Source: Cynocephalus volans
Lineage: Eukaryota > Chordata > Mammalia > Dermoptera > Cynocephalidae
Reading direction: 5' to 3'
DNA: 64,000 nt
Assembly (NCBI RefSeq): GCF_027409185.1
Contig: NC_084462.1
Location: 20,993,577-21,057,576, forward strand
The translations under genes and the position numbers were made by a program. Below the pieces are notes generated by a model that had not been told where the DNA came from, did not search any database, and worked only from the letters and a program-made list of their open reading frames with translations. Position 1 is the stretch's first letter. Every line of letters begins with the position of its first letter. Positions 35,099 to 46,549 of this stretch are shown here, in pieces.

Positions 35099-38000
35099 CT
35101 GCAACACAGACGAGCGCACAGTGACGGGCTGCTCGCAGCACACTCACACACATCCCTTCACAGGGCCTCCCACCAGCCTCTGAGGGAGGCAGGATTTACT
35201 CCTTCCGCTGTGTAGATGAAGGCATTAGAGCTGAGGGTGAATCAGGGCACTCTCCACTATCTAATGCTGTGCAACCAAGACATTCTGTACCCAGAATGGC
35301 TGCCCAAAGAGCTCCTCCCCGTGAGCCCCTGAGGTGTGGGTCTCAGCTCTTTCTTGCCCACAACTACACACATGTTATGAATGTCTGCTCTTTCTTGGAG
35401 TAAATTGGGCATTTATCCCAGAGTCTTTATCCTCAGGGCCAGGAGAAGCATCAAGGCCATGCAACACAGACCAAAGGTGGTTTGTTTTTTTAGATGAAAA
35501 GGATGAGTACAGTCTGCAAGGAACAGCCCAGCTGATACACAGAACAGACAGAATCTTACCCAGGCCTCAACACACATGAACCAAGTCAGCAGGGAATGTT
35601 GGAGGAGCGGACTAAGCACGGACAGGGTGCGGCACTTGTGAAGTACCATGCAGCGGGGAGGAGGGTGAGGCAGCTTCGCCGGTTTCTTCAGGTAAGAGGT
35701 AAGACCAGCACTGAGAAACCAGCAGGCCAAGCTCCTTCCTGTTAGACGTGCAAGAGAAGAGGCCATGAGTAAGATTAGCCTTACCCCTCACTAGCACATT
35801 TGGGAAAAGCTCAGCAGATCACGGAGACCTGGCTCGTCGTAAGACCAACACAGATGATATAAAATGCCCTGTGAAATTTCTTTAAGTTTGGGGATCAGAG
35901 AATCCTAAGGGCCAAATTACCAAAGCTCCAGAGGCTCATAGGGTCCTACTCTCCCACCGACATCATAAATGGCTCAACCCAAGTGTTCAGGGGAGACACA
36001 GCCATGGTGCCACAAGGTTCAGAGCCCGGGGGTATGGGAGGCCGCTCCTCTCTCCCAGCAGCACATCCTCCACCAGCCCCTGGGGAGTCCCAAAGGAACT
36101 ACAGAGTCACAGTTTTGATAGATTAGTTTCTGTGGCTTCTTATGGGGTATAAACCTGAGACTGGGTCCACCATCCAACACCTGGCCCATCAGTGTCAGGC
36201 CTGAACAGGACCATTTCCAAAGTGAGCCATGCCCACCCCAGAATCCTGGGGGTAAGGGCATGAACCCCGGAAGGATCCTGATGTACCGGGCCACACGGCC
36301 ACACAGCCACACTGGGTAGTGGGACCCACACCAGCTCATCTGGATCTGCCAGTGGACAGTGTCCACCACAGAACACCTGAAACATGATGGGGTTCCCTGT
36401 ATAAAGATGCCCCAGATGATGAGAACAGTTCAGACCACTGGGTCCACTGTTCTTTCGGAGACATATGAGAAAACCACTCAGTGATCAGGAATGACTTTGT
36501 AACCTATCACTGATATATTGACATGACAGCATACACTCATTTTCTGAAATGCTTTAAGCAGCTGCTTGAGAATCCACATTTTAATAGCCAGGAAACTCCG
36601 AGCATTGATGTGGGCCCGCCCAAGTCCAGGGCTGGGTCCCAACCATCACACTTCCCCCATCACTCACCCCATCCCCCAAGCTAGATCCCAATCACTGGCC
36701 CTAAGGACACAGGTCACAGAACTATGCCCAGGAGGGCCACCCCAGCCTCCAGGCTCTCCAAGAAGCCTACTTCCTGGGTCTCATGGCTCTCTGGTGCATG
36801 AAGATGCCTGAAGCACAGAAACACGTGTGCTGTGTGTTACCCTAGCCACCTCCAGGAGGATGCGGCCTTGCCCAGCACTCAGGGCAGCAGTTGCCCAACC
36901 GCAACCCACCTCAGGCCCAGAGGAGGTCTTTTCTCAGGCCTCAGGCTGCAAATGCAGGCTGAGCCCAGACGCCATGCCAAGCCCAGCAGAGCTGTCTCCA
37001 GCCTGGCCACCGCCCAGAGCAGCAATATCAGACTCCCACAGGCCAGGCACCATACATGAGGACCCAACAAAAGAAGCAAGCTTCATACCTTTGGAATATA
37101 GTGGCCCCATGATCATCCTATCTCAGGACCTTTACACATGCCAGTCCCCGTTCCTGGAACTCTCTTCCCCATCTTCTTTAATGATCTTCCAGAGGTAGCC
37201 CCACTGGGCCCCTGCTATGCAGTTCCCTGTACTCTTCCCTTGAGGCACCCACCACATTTTTTTATATACTTATGAAAATGTCTTATTGTCTCTCTCTCTC
37301 TGAGTACAGTCAACGCCAGGATAGTGAGAGCTCCCTTCACTCATCTCTGAATCCCCCGATGCCAGACACACAGTAAGCATTCAGATACTTACGGAAGAAA
37401 TGACTCTAAAGTCTATGGTCAATGTGGACATGAGTTTTTTAAAATTCAACATTTGGGCCCTATTGTCATGTTCCAGAACAGGCTGACCACTGATGGGAGG
37501 TCCTTGGAACTGGAACCCACCCCAGAAGCAGTGGAGAGTCCCTACCTCCAAAGAGAATACCAGGTAAAGCCTCTTCTTCCAAGAAGTCCACCCACAGATA
37601 AGCAGAGAAAGGGGAGGTCCAGCCCCTGCAGAGGTCAGCAGACAGCCAGACACCCCATGTGTCCCAGCGCAAGATTCAGAACAGAATGCTTTGGAAAATG
37701 GACCTCAGGAGCAGGTCAGAGTTTATATTCCTGCAACCTGGGCCCTGGGTTCTCTGCCTCCCCCAGATCCACATGCTGTCCTCTTTTCTTTCCAGCCTGT
37801 CAGCCCACTGGGAACTCACTTTGCTCACTTCTCCGATGGTATCTGATTCCAGGTCAGAAGCCACAGGGGTTCAGGTAAGCAGCCGCATCAATGTAAACCC
37901 CTGGGTCATCCCAGACCATCATTTCTGCTGGGGCCCTACCCCCTAGGATACAGTGCCACAGACATTTAGAACTGGGGTGACAAGACGGCTCCGAGAGTAG

Positions 38001-39128
38001 AAGGGAGGGAGAAGCGAGGTCAAAAAGAAGTGGCAAAATTTGAAAACTGTTAGAAACTCTCCACAGAAGTCCCAAATCCAGGGAAACCCGTGTAGGGGAG
38101 GAGGAGATCTGTGGGTGCACTTTTATCTAGTCCTCTGGGTGGCCCCACTGACCTCAAGGCCGTTCAGGTCTTCATGTCCTCCAAGAAAACTTCTTTCCCT
38201 GACCACCATGATCCTCACTGTCTGTTCACAGATTTCGGCTTCCCCTGCTCTTCTGGGTTTGCTTCTGGTGCAGGTGTATTCACGGTGGCCATCCCAGATC
38301 CTCAAGGGCAGCCCTCTCACCACCCCGCCTAGCTCCCCAGATCTGCCAACACTTGTTGAACCAAATCAAGTGCCAAGGTCTCCCCACAGAGTTAGAGCTA
38401 GGGGCCCGATTCTCCTGGTACCTGCACCTCCCCTTGCGCCCATCAATCTGTACTTAACCAAAGGCCTGCCTCTCTCCCACCTCTGCTGCCACATAGGGCA
38501 GCCCTAACCCCATCCAGCACTAGAGATGAGTTCCCCTACCCACCTCCCCGCAGCACAAGACTTAGCATAGCAACTCACAGGGGGCTTCCATTTAACAGAT
38601 GAAGCCTCCAGCAAAGCCCCCCAAGGTCACAAAGCAGGCTCGTGGGGACCTCAGGGCAAGCTGCTTCCATCCTTCCAGGGGACTTATCAGGCCTCCACCT
38701 GCAGAGGCCAAGGTGGTGACATCCCCTCCGGGATGGGTGTGTCCCGGGGGCGGCCACAGCCCAGCCCCCGCCCCTGCAGCCAAGGAGACCGCGGGCACCT
38801 CCCGAGGCGTCGCGTGTCCTCCCAGCACGCCCACTCCGCGCTCCCTGCTTGGACCGGCCCTGGGGGGTCAGAGCCCAGCCCCAACGCGCAGGCCCGGACG
38901 GGGAGGGTGCACGGACCCCCCGGGGCGTGGGCGCTGCCGCTGACGGCCCGGCCCGCGCGCGGCTCCTGCCCCGCCAGGCCCCGGCCCTAACGAGCGCCGC
39001 GGCCCCACCACGGCCTCCCCGCGCCAGGCGTCGAGGGGCGGCCCGACCCGCCGCCGCCCCCGGACCCTACCCGCCCGCACCTGCCGCCCGCGCCGCCGCC
39101 GCCCGCCAGCTCCGCGCGACCCACTCAC
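35099..39128 (-). other. ZNF316: ZNF316 intron 1
   Basis: Donor GCG|GTGAGT at 39128, acceptor at 35099. Contents: a small MIR-like piece near 35180-35240, an L2 fragment at 37100-37390, a MIR piece near 38580-38650, and the CpG island shore from about 38720. The rest of 35.3-37.1 kb and 37.4-38.5 kb shows nothing I can name. Confidence 0.7.
37100..37390 (+). mobile_element. L2 LINE 3' end
   Basis: CATCCTATCTCAGGACCTTT, CCCGTTCCTGGAACTCTCTT, GCCAGACACACAGTAAGCAT and ATACTTACGGAAGAAATGA follow the L2 3' end in order, plus strand. Confidence 0.8.
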
Positions 39129-39249
39129 CGCGAGTGCCGGGCCGGCCGAGCCTCAGGCCGGACGCCGGGGCCAGGGCCTGCGGGCCGGCGGCGGGCCCCG
39201 CGCTACACAAAGTGACGGCCCCGGAGCTGCGCGGCGGCGGCGCGTGGGC
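39129..39249 (-). other. ZNF316: ZNF316 non-coding exon 1 (predicted)
   Basis: A strong donor (GCG|GTGAGTGG) ends the exon at 39129. The start is set approximately just downstream of the ETS sites at 39250-39308. The exact start cannot be read from sequence. Confidence 0.55.
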
Positions 39250-39308
39250 ACCGGAAGTGCCGCCGGCCGACCCCGCCCCGCCCGTGCCCACGGGGGGGCA
39301 CTTCCGGT
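39250..39308. promoter_or_regulatory. ZNF316: Inverted ETS/GABPA site pair
   Basis: ACCGGAAGTGC at 39250-39260 and its exact reverse complement GCACTTCCGGT at 39298-39308, separated by 37 bp containing CCCCGCCCCGCCC (Sp1-type). ETS plus Sp1 sites are typical of TATA-less promoters. Confidence 0.75.
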
Positions 39309-39650
39309 CACGCGGGTCCGCCGGCGCGTCGCAGCGGGTCGCGGGGTGCTGCGGGACTGCTGCTGGGGGCTCGCAGGGGGCGTGCGTGGAGGGAACGGAA
39401 GCCACACTCGTGGGCATCCGGGACCCCACGGCCCCCGGCCCCACCCCGGAGGCCCTGGCCCGCCCCTAGGGACGCCCGCGAGGTCCAGCCGCCCCGGTAC
39501 CCCGTCCCCCAAACCCGGCGTCCTCCTCGTTCACCCACCTTCAGGGAGTCTGAGTGCCGGGACCCGTGCTAGGCCCGCCCCGCCCGTCCGGTGACCCTCC
39601 CCGGACCCCAAGACGCTGGAGGGCGGCGATGACCCCCTTCGGGGCCTCTT

Positions 39651-41769
39651 GGGGGCGTCCGGCTCTCGTGCAGTCAGACCCTGACGTGGTCAGGGGCGAG
39701 TGGGGGAAGGGGAGCGTATCCCTTGCCGGTGATGTAGAAGCAGGACTGGAGCAGGTGGGCCAGACCCACTTCCCGGGTCACTAGTGACCCGGGGCTCACG
39801 CTGGGGAACGTCTGGGGGTGGGGAGGGCGGATGGACAGATGTGGCCAAGGACGAAGGGCGTCGGGTGGGCCGGGGCAGCAGAATGCAGGAAGGGCTTGGG
39901 GTTGCAGAGGCCGCACTCGGAGGAACGTGTGGTGGGGTCATGAGGAGGGAAGGGCTGTCCTAGCAGAGGGATAACCAGTGCAGAGGCATAGGTGACAGGC
40001 AGCCATAGGAGCTGCGGGGAGGGACGTGGGAGTCAGCCACCAGCCGAAGCCCTCCCCAAAACCTGTCTACATCCACCCCAGGGAACGCAACTGGGGTCCG
40101 ATAGTGAGCTCTGGCACCTGCAGAAGTCTGGGGCCTTTTTTCAGCCTGGAATGGTGTGGCTCGGCTCCCACCCCACCCGTACCATTAAATTCTTAGGACT
40201 TTTCTGTGGTGTACCCTCCAACTTGGACCCTCAAGACAGGGCAGCAAACCTGACTGGGCTAGAAGTAGCTTCCCACCTGCCTCCCCTCCAGAACCTCAAC
40301 CCCTGGCTGGTGAGCTTTTCAGGCCCACCGAAGACTTAAACCTCTGTCCCGCAGAGGGGTGCAACCCCCCACAAAGCCTTGCCTTTCCCAAACAACAACT
40401 GCCTGCCTACCAGCTGAGTCTGACGCCTCACAATGACTATGCTTGGTTCTTGGTGTTTTTAAATGTTCTGAAGTTAATAATTAACGTTTAAAAATTGAGT
40501 TCCACTCTTATTTAAAATACATTGAAAAATCACAAGTTCTGGCAACACAGAGCCTGTGGTTTGCATGCCAGCGGTCAGTTGGGCCTGAGAAGTGACCCCT
40601 TGGATGAGACTGGGCTTCACCATTCTCCTCAGTGCCCACCACTCCCCACCACCTTTGTCCTGGCCCGCCTCTGCATGGCACCACCTGGTCCTGTGCATAT
40701 CTAAGCTTTTGCAACCTGGACCCCTAGCTTACACCCTTCCCCAGCCTACCTGACCTGTCAGGTTCAGCAGGAAGCTGCATTAGCCCCAAGGTGGTTCCAA
40801 TGAAGGACTCTGACTGCAGGATAATTAACTAACCACGTGCAGTGTTGGCCAGGTAAAGGGAAGTAACAGGAATCTGGAGGCACAGAGACTGGCAGCCTTT
40901 GCCACCCTTAGACCTGAAGGAGCAGGGGAGGCCAAAATGTTGTCAAGTCTGGAGAGAGCAGGAGGTGTGGAGATGTGGTCACCTGGTGGGAACTGTGATT
41001 ATGGAGGGACAGTGTTGCCAGGGGAAAATACTCAACCTTGCCCTCCCATACCCTGTCACCTACCAGTGCTTTCCATTGGCCAGATCCATCTGTAACGTGG
41101 AGGGCAAGGGACCCTGGGGGATACAGCCCTCAGGGGTCAGTCTCCCGGGGCCCAGAGCCAGGTAGAGAACAAATTGGGGGAGGGGTGGATAACAGCAAAT
41201 CAGCAGCTCTGTCTCTGCCTTTGGACCTCCACTTTTGTCAGGCAGGGACCCCAGCATCTCCTCAAATCTCCTCAGCATCTCCTCTTGGCCCGTCCCTACA
41301 TGATACCAAATCCAAAGCTCCATTTCTTCCTCTTCCTTTTCTGCAGAGATTTTCAAAGGTGGAGTCCACCAGACTCTCCCCACTCAACAAGGAAGGCTGG
41401 AGCTTCAGCTCTGTTCCCTGCCTGAGTCTCCCCACTCAGCCCATTGCCCTTTTCCACGGTAGAGGCCGAGCAGAGAGGCTGCCACTCCTTGGACCCTTGG
41501 TTTCCCCCCCACTATCGGTGAGGGTCACCTCTCCTTTCTGCTGCCCTGTGACAGAGTCCCCAAAGTGTCTCACTCAGGACTCTGAGTGGTTCAGCTGGGC
41601 TGAAGCCCCCAGCTCACCAAGCTCAGCATATCCCAGGTCAAAATTAGGCCTGCTCCCCAGAGGTGACCCTCTCTCCTGCCCTGCACCTGTGACTTTAGGA
41701 ACAAAGTGTGTTCAGGCGGACTGCTCACCATTCTGTGAGAATTAAAGCGAAGCCTCATGATAGGACACT
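39651..41769. other. Intergenic upstream of ZNF316
   Basis: No convincing exon or named repeat. The sequence falls from CpG-island composition to ordinary composition by about 39.9 kb. Confidence 0.4.
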
Positions 41770-41780
41770 TAGTGTCAGTG

Positions 41781-41954
41781 GGTTTTTTTGTTTTTTTTTT
41801 AAGATGACCGGTAAGGGGATCTTAACCCTTGACTTGGTGTTGTCAGCACCATGCTCACCCAGTGAGCTAACCGGTCATCTCTATATAGGGATCCAAACCC
41901 GTGGCCTGGGTGTTATCAGCACCACACTCTCCCAAGTGAGCTACGGGCCGGCCC
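41781..41954 (-). mobile_element. CYN SINE dimer
   Basis: Minus-strand dimer: the head GGGCCGGCCC ends at 41954, and two tRNA-Ile-like units follow, with a T-run (A tail) at 41782-41800. Flanks TAGTGTCAGTG (41770-41780) and TAGTATCAGTG (41955-41965) differ at one base and form the target duplication. Confidence 0.92.
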
Positions 41955-41965
41955 TAGTATCAGTG

Positions 41966-42566
41966 TTTATTTACAGTCAAATAAATACACTTCCCCTCTC
42001 TTGCAACCCCCACCCGACCCTTTCCATTGGCTCTGCTCTCCACTGGACCCACATTGGATACTGGGGTGTGGGTCTTGCCAATAGCCTCAAACCGGCCAAG
42101 CCTCAGCAGACAACCCTCCCCAAGGCCCAGCGTCATCTGCCTAATTGGTACTGGCAGTGCTAGGCTGTCCCAAATGGCCCATGCTTGTTCTGAAACCCGA
42201 ACCTTCCGGCCACCTAAGTCCAGAACTGCCAGGGGTCAGGGCTGGCTGCCCCAGGAAGCTGTAGGCATGGGCCCTGGACACTACCGTGGGGCAGAGCACC
42301 TGCCAGGTGGGCCTCTCTGCTTGGTGAGACCCAGGTTCTGGCCTTGGCCCTCTCCTTCCTTCCCCCTTACCTCACAGCATCTTTCTGAAACTCTTATGCA
42401 GCAGCGACATTCCTGAAAGCATCATGTAGTCCTATTACTTGGGTTTCATGAATCTCACAGTCCCAGGCAAGTCCTCGCCATTGGCCGTCTCTGGCCACCC
42501 CTCCCTGTGGGTTCTCAGGGACCAAAACTGCACCCCTCCCCACCTCTGAGGCCAGCAGGCTCCCAG

Positions 42567-42600
<34 letters not shown>

Positions 42601-43799
42601 CTGCTTTTCCTTCATTCTCAATGGGGCACATGTTCACATGCATACTTGTGCGCAGTCTCCATGATGATGTATTCACAGTCAGCCCAAGTGCATCACACAC
42701 CTGCCATGTGCCAGGCCCTGAGCTCATTCACCAGGATCTCTGAAGAGCTCAGGCCCCACTCTCAAGTTGTGTGGCAGGGAGAGGGGGCAGAGACAGAGGC
42801 CTTCAAATGGGAGCCACGTGGCTCACCACACTCTGGGAACCATGTGCTGAAGGATATAAAAACTCGGTAGGGGTCTCAGGGCTGTGGGATGCAGGGTTGG
42901 GGGATGTCCACAGGGAGGGTCACAACAAGATGAAAAGCCAGACAGCCTAAAGGGCTCATTGCGCTCCAGGACAGCCTGAGGTGACCAAACTCATGAATCC
43001 AGCTTCAGCTAAGGCCCTGCCCCCACTTGCAGGGAGATGCGATTTAGGGCCATTGGAACTTACCAGAGGACTCTCAGAACTCAAAATTACAGTCCTGCCT
43101 GGCAGTGATAGAGTGCTTTGATAACAACGATAAACGTAGACAGGGTGTTGGTATTCCATGTTATGGAGGATTGGGAGCTGGGGTGATCTGATGCTGCTTT
43201 TTGACATGATGGGCTGGGATCTAGATACACCAATTGTCTGCCTCCCTGCCAGGCACCTGGGGACTGGAAACCCAAAGAACATCAGAGAAGGAAACCCATC
43301 CCACTCCATTAAAAACTGAAAGCAGACAGTGCCCCTGATACCTCACCTATGAAGGGCTTGAGGCCTTCTGCCAGCAGGAGGTGGCCTGGGAGGGCAAGCT
43401 AGCCTGCTGGTATGAGGGGCTGGTCCACTTGCCACCCAGCTCCTTACACCAGCCAAAGAAGAGAGCAGAGGTGGTTGGCAGCCTGCCCTGGGGCAAGGCC
43501 TGCCTGGACCTGTGTACCCTGAGAGATCAGGAAGCAGCAAGAACAAGAAAAACAAATACCCTGGTGGATGTTGCTGCTGGGCCCAGTTTTTTGGGGGGTC
43601 GGGGGGGTCAGCTGACAGAGGTGAGTTTGGGAAGAGAGTGGCAGCAGGCCCTCTCAGTCTCAGCTTGAGCTCCTCCTGCACCACGGCACTGGCAGGTCTG
43701 GGCAGGGGGAGGTATGACAAGGCAGTGCGGGCCCCGGAGCCCCAACCTCAGGGTGTCAGGCCTGGGGTAGGGTCAGTCCTGGAGTCCCGACTGTGAGCT
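41966..43799. other. Intergenic
   Basis: Contains a (CA)n microsatellite at 42567-42597 and possible MIR/L2 wording near 42700-42730 (CATGTGCCAGGCCCTGAGC). No gene seen. Confidence 0.4.
42567..42597. repeat. (CA)n microsatellite
   Basis: Uninterrupted CA dinucleotide run of about 15 units. Confidence 0.97.
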
Positions 43800-44290
43800 G
43801 CAGCCTGAGAGCCACGGGCTGGGAGCTGAAGAGAAGCAGAGGTGAGGAGGTTCCCTGCCTTCACAGGACAGGTGACATTTTAGCCAAGCCTGAAAAGTGG
43901 CCATAGATGGGACACAGTGGGGCAGGGGACACTTGGTCAGAGCAACAGCCCAAGGTGGGAGCTTGGGGCAAGTCCGGGTGGCCAGGCGGTCCCATGGCTG
44001 GAGCTTCACAACCCCATGGGAGTCCCATGGCAGGGGAGGGTCATGATTTGCCAAGACAGATGGGAGCCCGGCAGGGGGTCCAAGTGGGTGGCAGGCACCC
44101 ATCCAAAGGCTGTTGAGGTAACTCAGATGGAAGGTGACAAAGCTTCAAGGTGACAAGTTGACATGGTTTAGCTGTGAAAATGGGAATTGTTGTTCAGCAG
44201 GAAACTGATCCCTTTGGAAGCATCGACATGGGGAGCCACGTGGCTTGGCTTTGTGATCCCTGACGTCTTTGTGAAAAACCAGATTCGGTC
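43800..44290 (+). mobile_element. L2-like fragment
   Basis: CTTCACAGGACAGGTGACAT, TTTTAGCCAAGCCTGAAAAG and the purine-rich run that follows resemble L2 in plus orientation. Diverged. Confidence 0.45.
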
Positions 44291-44689
44291 TGCCTGTCGC
44301 CCTTCTAGAGGGAGCCCCTCCTGCCTGCCCCAGCCCCTCCCTCGGATGCTCATGTCCCCCAGGTGCCGAGTCCATCACAACCTCCCACCCAGACAGCTAC
44401 AGGGTGTGCTGGGACCAGTGGCCACTGGGCCCAGGAGCTCTCAGGGGGCAGAAAGGAGGAGCAGACAGAGAGGACAAAAATGTCCACCAGGCAGGGCCAG
44501 ATCAAGTCCAGGTGCCTGCAACAAAGTGGAAAGGAACAGGCAGGGGTGGGGTCTCGACTGCAGACAGGGGCAGCAAGAGGGGCTGGTGACAAAGGCTCTC
44601 TCTCCTGACCAAACTCCAGGCTCCTCTGAGCCTCTTCTCATCTCGGCCTCAACCTTTGAGCTTCTGTGCCCATCTTTGCATCACCCAGT

Positions 44690-45035
44690 TGTAGCAAAAA
44701 TCCTGTCAAGTCAGTTTAGCCAGAATACCCACCCTCAATATCTGATCAAATCCCTCATTTCCCACCACCCCCAGGTGATGTCTGATCACCCTGGCCCACC
44801 TTCAGCAAGAATTCTGCTAGTCTGTTTAAACAGAATCTGCCTCCTTTAGTATTTTTCCATCCACTGACATTTCCCACCCCCCCAGCCTGCTCCTTGGCTA
44901 TAAATCCCCACTTGCCCTGCCCTATTCTGAACTGAGCCAAGTTCTATACTGCGATCTCTTTTCTCCAATTGCAATAGTCCCTGAATAAAATCAGTTTTTC
45001 CACTTTACTGTCCAGCTCTGGGTTTTTTTTAACAG
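44690..45035 (+). mobile_element. Solo LTR, probably class I ERV
   Basis: U3-like sequence with TATAAAT at 44899-44905, then AATAAA at 44984-44989 and a short U5-like stretch up to about 45035. The layout and spacing are those of a gammaretrovirus-like LTR. No retroviral genes are attached. Confidence 0.6.
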
Positions 45036-46549
45036 GGACACTACTGCCCCATGCTCACTCTGGGGATGTGGGGGCTAGGTGGGGACACCAATCAGCACCC
45101 CTCTGTGCCAGGCTCCTTGCCTTCCCTGGGTGTGAGATCTCAAGAGGCTCCCAAGAGGGCTTCCTGTAGGAGCAGACAGCTGTGCAAGTCCTGAGAGCTG
45201 AGTGGGAGGGAGCTCTGCCCAGCCAAGGGGCCAGTCCCTGAAGGGTAGCACACGTCTGCAGCTGGGGCTGTGCAGACTCAGAGCTGGCCCAAAGCCATGT
45301 GCTCAAAGGAATACATCCTTGGCCTCACAGAATTCCAAATGCCCCCACATGCCTCCTACCTCCTCACTACCCGCATGTCCCTGCTGGTGAGCCACAGGAA
45401 GGCTGATGCACAGAATGAGCCGGCAGACAGCCTACTCGCAACCAGCGTCCACTGTGCAGGGCAGAGCAGGAACTGGACAGAGGACAACCCTGGTGAACTC
45501 TGTTTCATGAATACATTTGGATATTTTCCCCACTTCCACCCCCACCCCCCAAAACTGTTGATAGATATATGAGTGACGTGGGAATTATGTTAGTACAAGA
45601 AGTGTATGATTTACTTTTTGGAGCCCAGTCGATGTCTTACATCTTATTTTGATGTAACTACTTTAAAATTACATTCTTTTTCCCCAGGTGAATTTGGGGA
45701 AATCTTTTAAGATTGAGTTCAGCAGTGATTAACAGGAAAGTCCAACTAAGTGACACTTTACACCAACCAAGTGTCCTCAGGTAAGAGTCATCCCGAGGGG
45801 GGTGGTCTAGTGCTGGTCCAGCAGCTCCCCAAGGGCATGGACAACCTAAACCCCCCTCCCACCTCTGTCTGTCCCTTACCCTCCCTTCAGTTGGTCACTG
45901 AGCAACCTCCTCAGCTGTGCTGCTAGGAGCAAGAGGCAAAAATCATGGGTGGGCAGCTTTTAATTGCATTATTCAAGATTGGTTTGTGTTTATATGTTAT
46001 TGCACTATTCATTGTTTACTTATTCTAAAGCAGGCAACTATCTTGAGAGTAAATTGGGAGGGTAAAATAGATTTATGGCCAGAATTTTTAGTGCCTTTTG
46101 GAATGTTGTAGGAAAGAGCCTAGAAGGTAGAAAGGGTCCAGAGAGAGTCTAAAAAGCCTTTTATGCTAAGCTAAGGAATTCAGATTTTCTCTTTTAGGTC
46201 ATGTGGGGTAGAGGTAATTTTAGGAGGTGCTGGGAAAGGACATTCAATAACACTGAATTCCATTCTAAAGCAGGTACCTTTTCACTCTCCTTCACTTCTT
46301 CTGATAACATCAAAGAGAAAGTCTCTATCTGGGATTAGCTGGACTTCAACACCTCTCTCATACTTGCTCCTCTCCCTTGTAAACAAAGAGCAAGCAGGCC
46401 TTGAATTCAGAACTTTCAGCAGGCAACTGGATCTCACCATAATGTAACAAAATTGTTTTGTTTCCATTGTATTTATTTTTACAGCTACCTTTTACTTACC
46501 CCCAAGTGACACTGGTTTTCCATTTACAGTATTTAGATTGTCTTTTAAA
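45036..46549. other. Intergenic, nothing recognised
   Basis: No coding signal, and no repeat I can name with confidence. Confidence 0.35.

Larger units (their letters stand above)
38720..39650. promoter_or_regulatory. ZNF316: CpG island at ZNF316 5' end
   Basis: Dense in CpG and in GGGCGG/CCGCCC-type Sp1 sites, unlike the flanks. It contains exon 1 and the putative start site. No TATA box is seen near 39.2 kb, consistent with a housekeeping CpG promoter. Confidence 0.9.

Noticed and set aside
38849-39512. Several 100-200 codon frames in the CpG island
   Set aside because: Stops are rare in GC-rich DNA; compositions are Pro/Ala/Arg-rich with no domain, and the ZNF316 exon 1 donor lies within.
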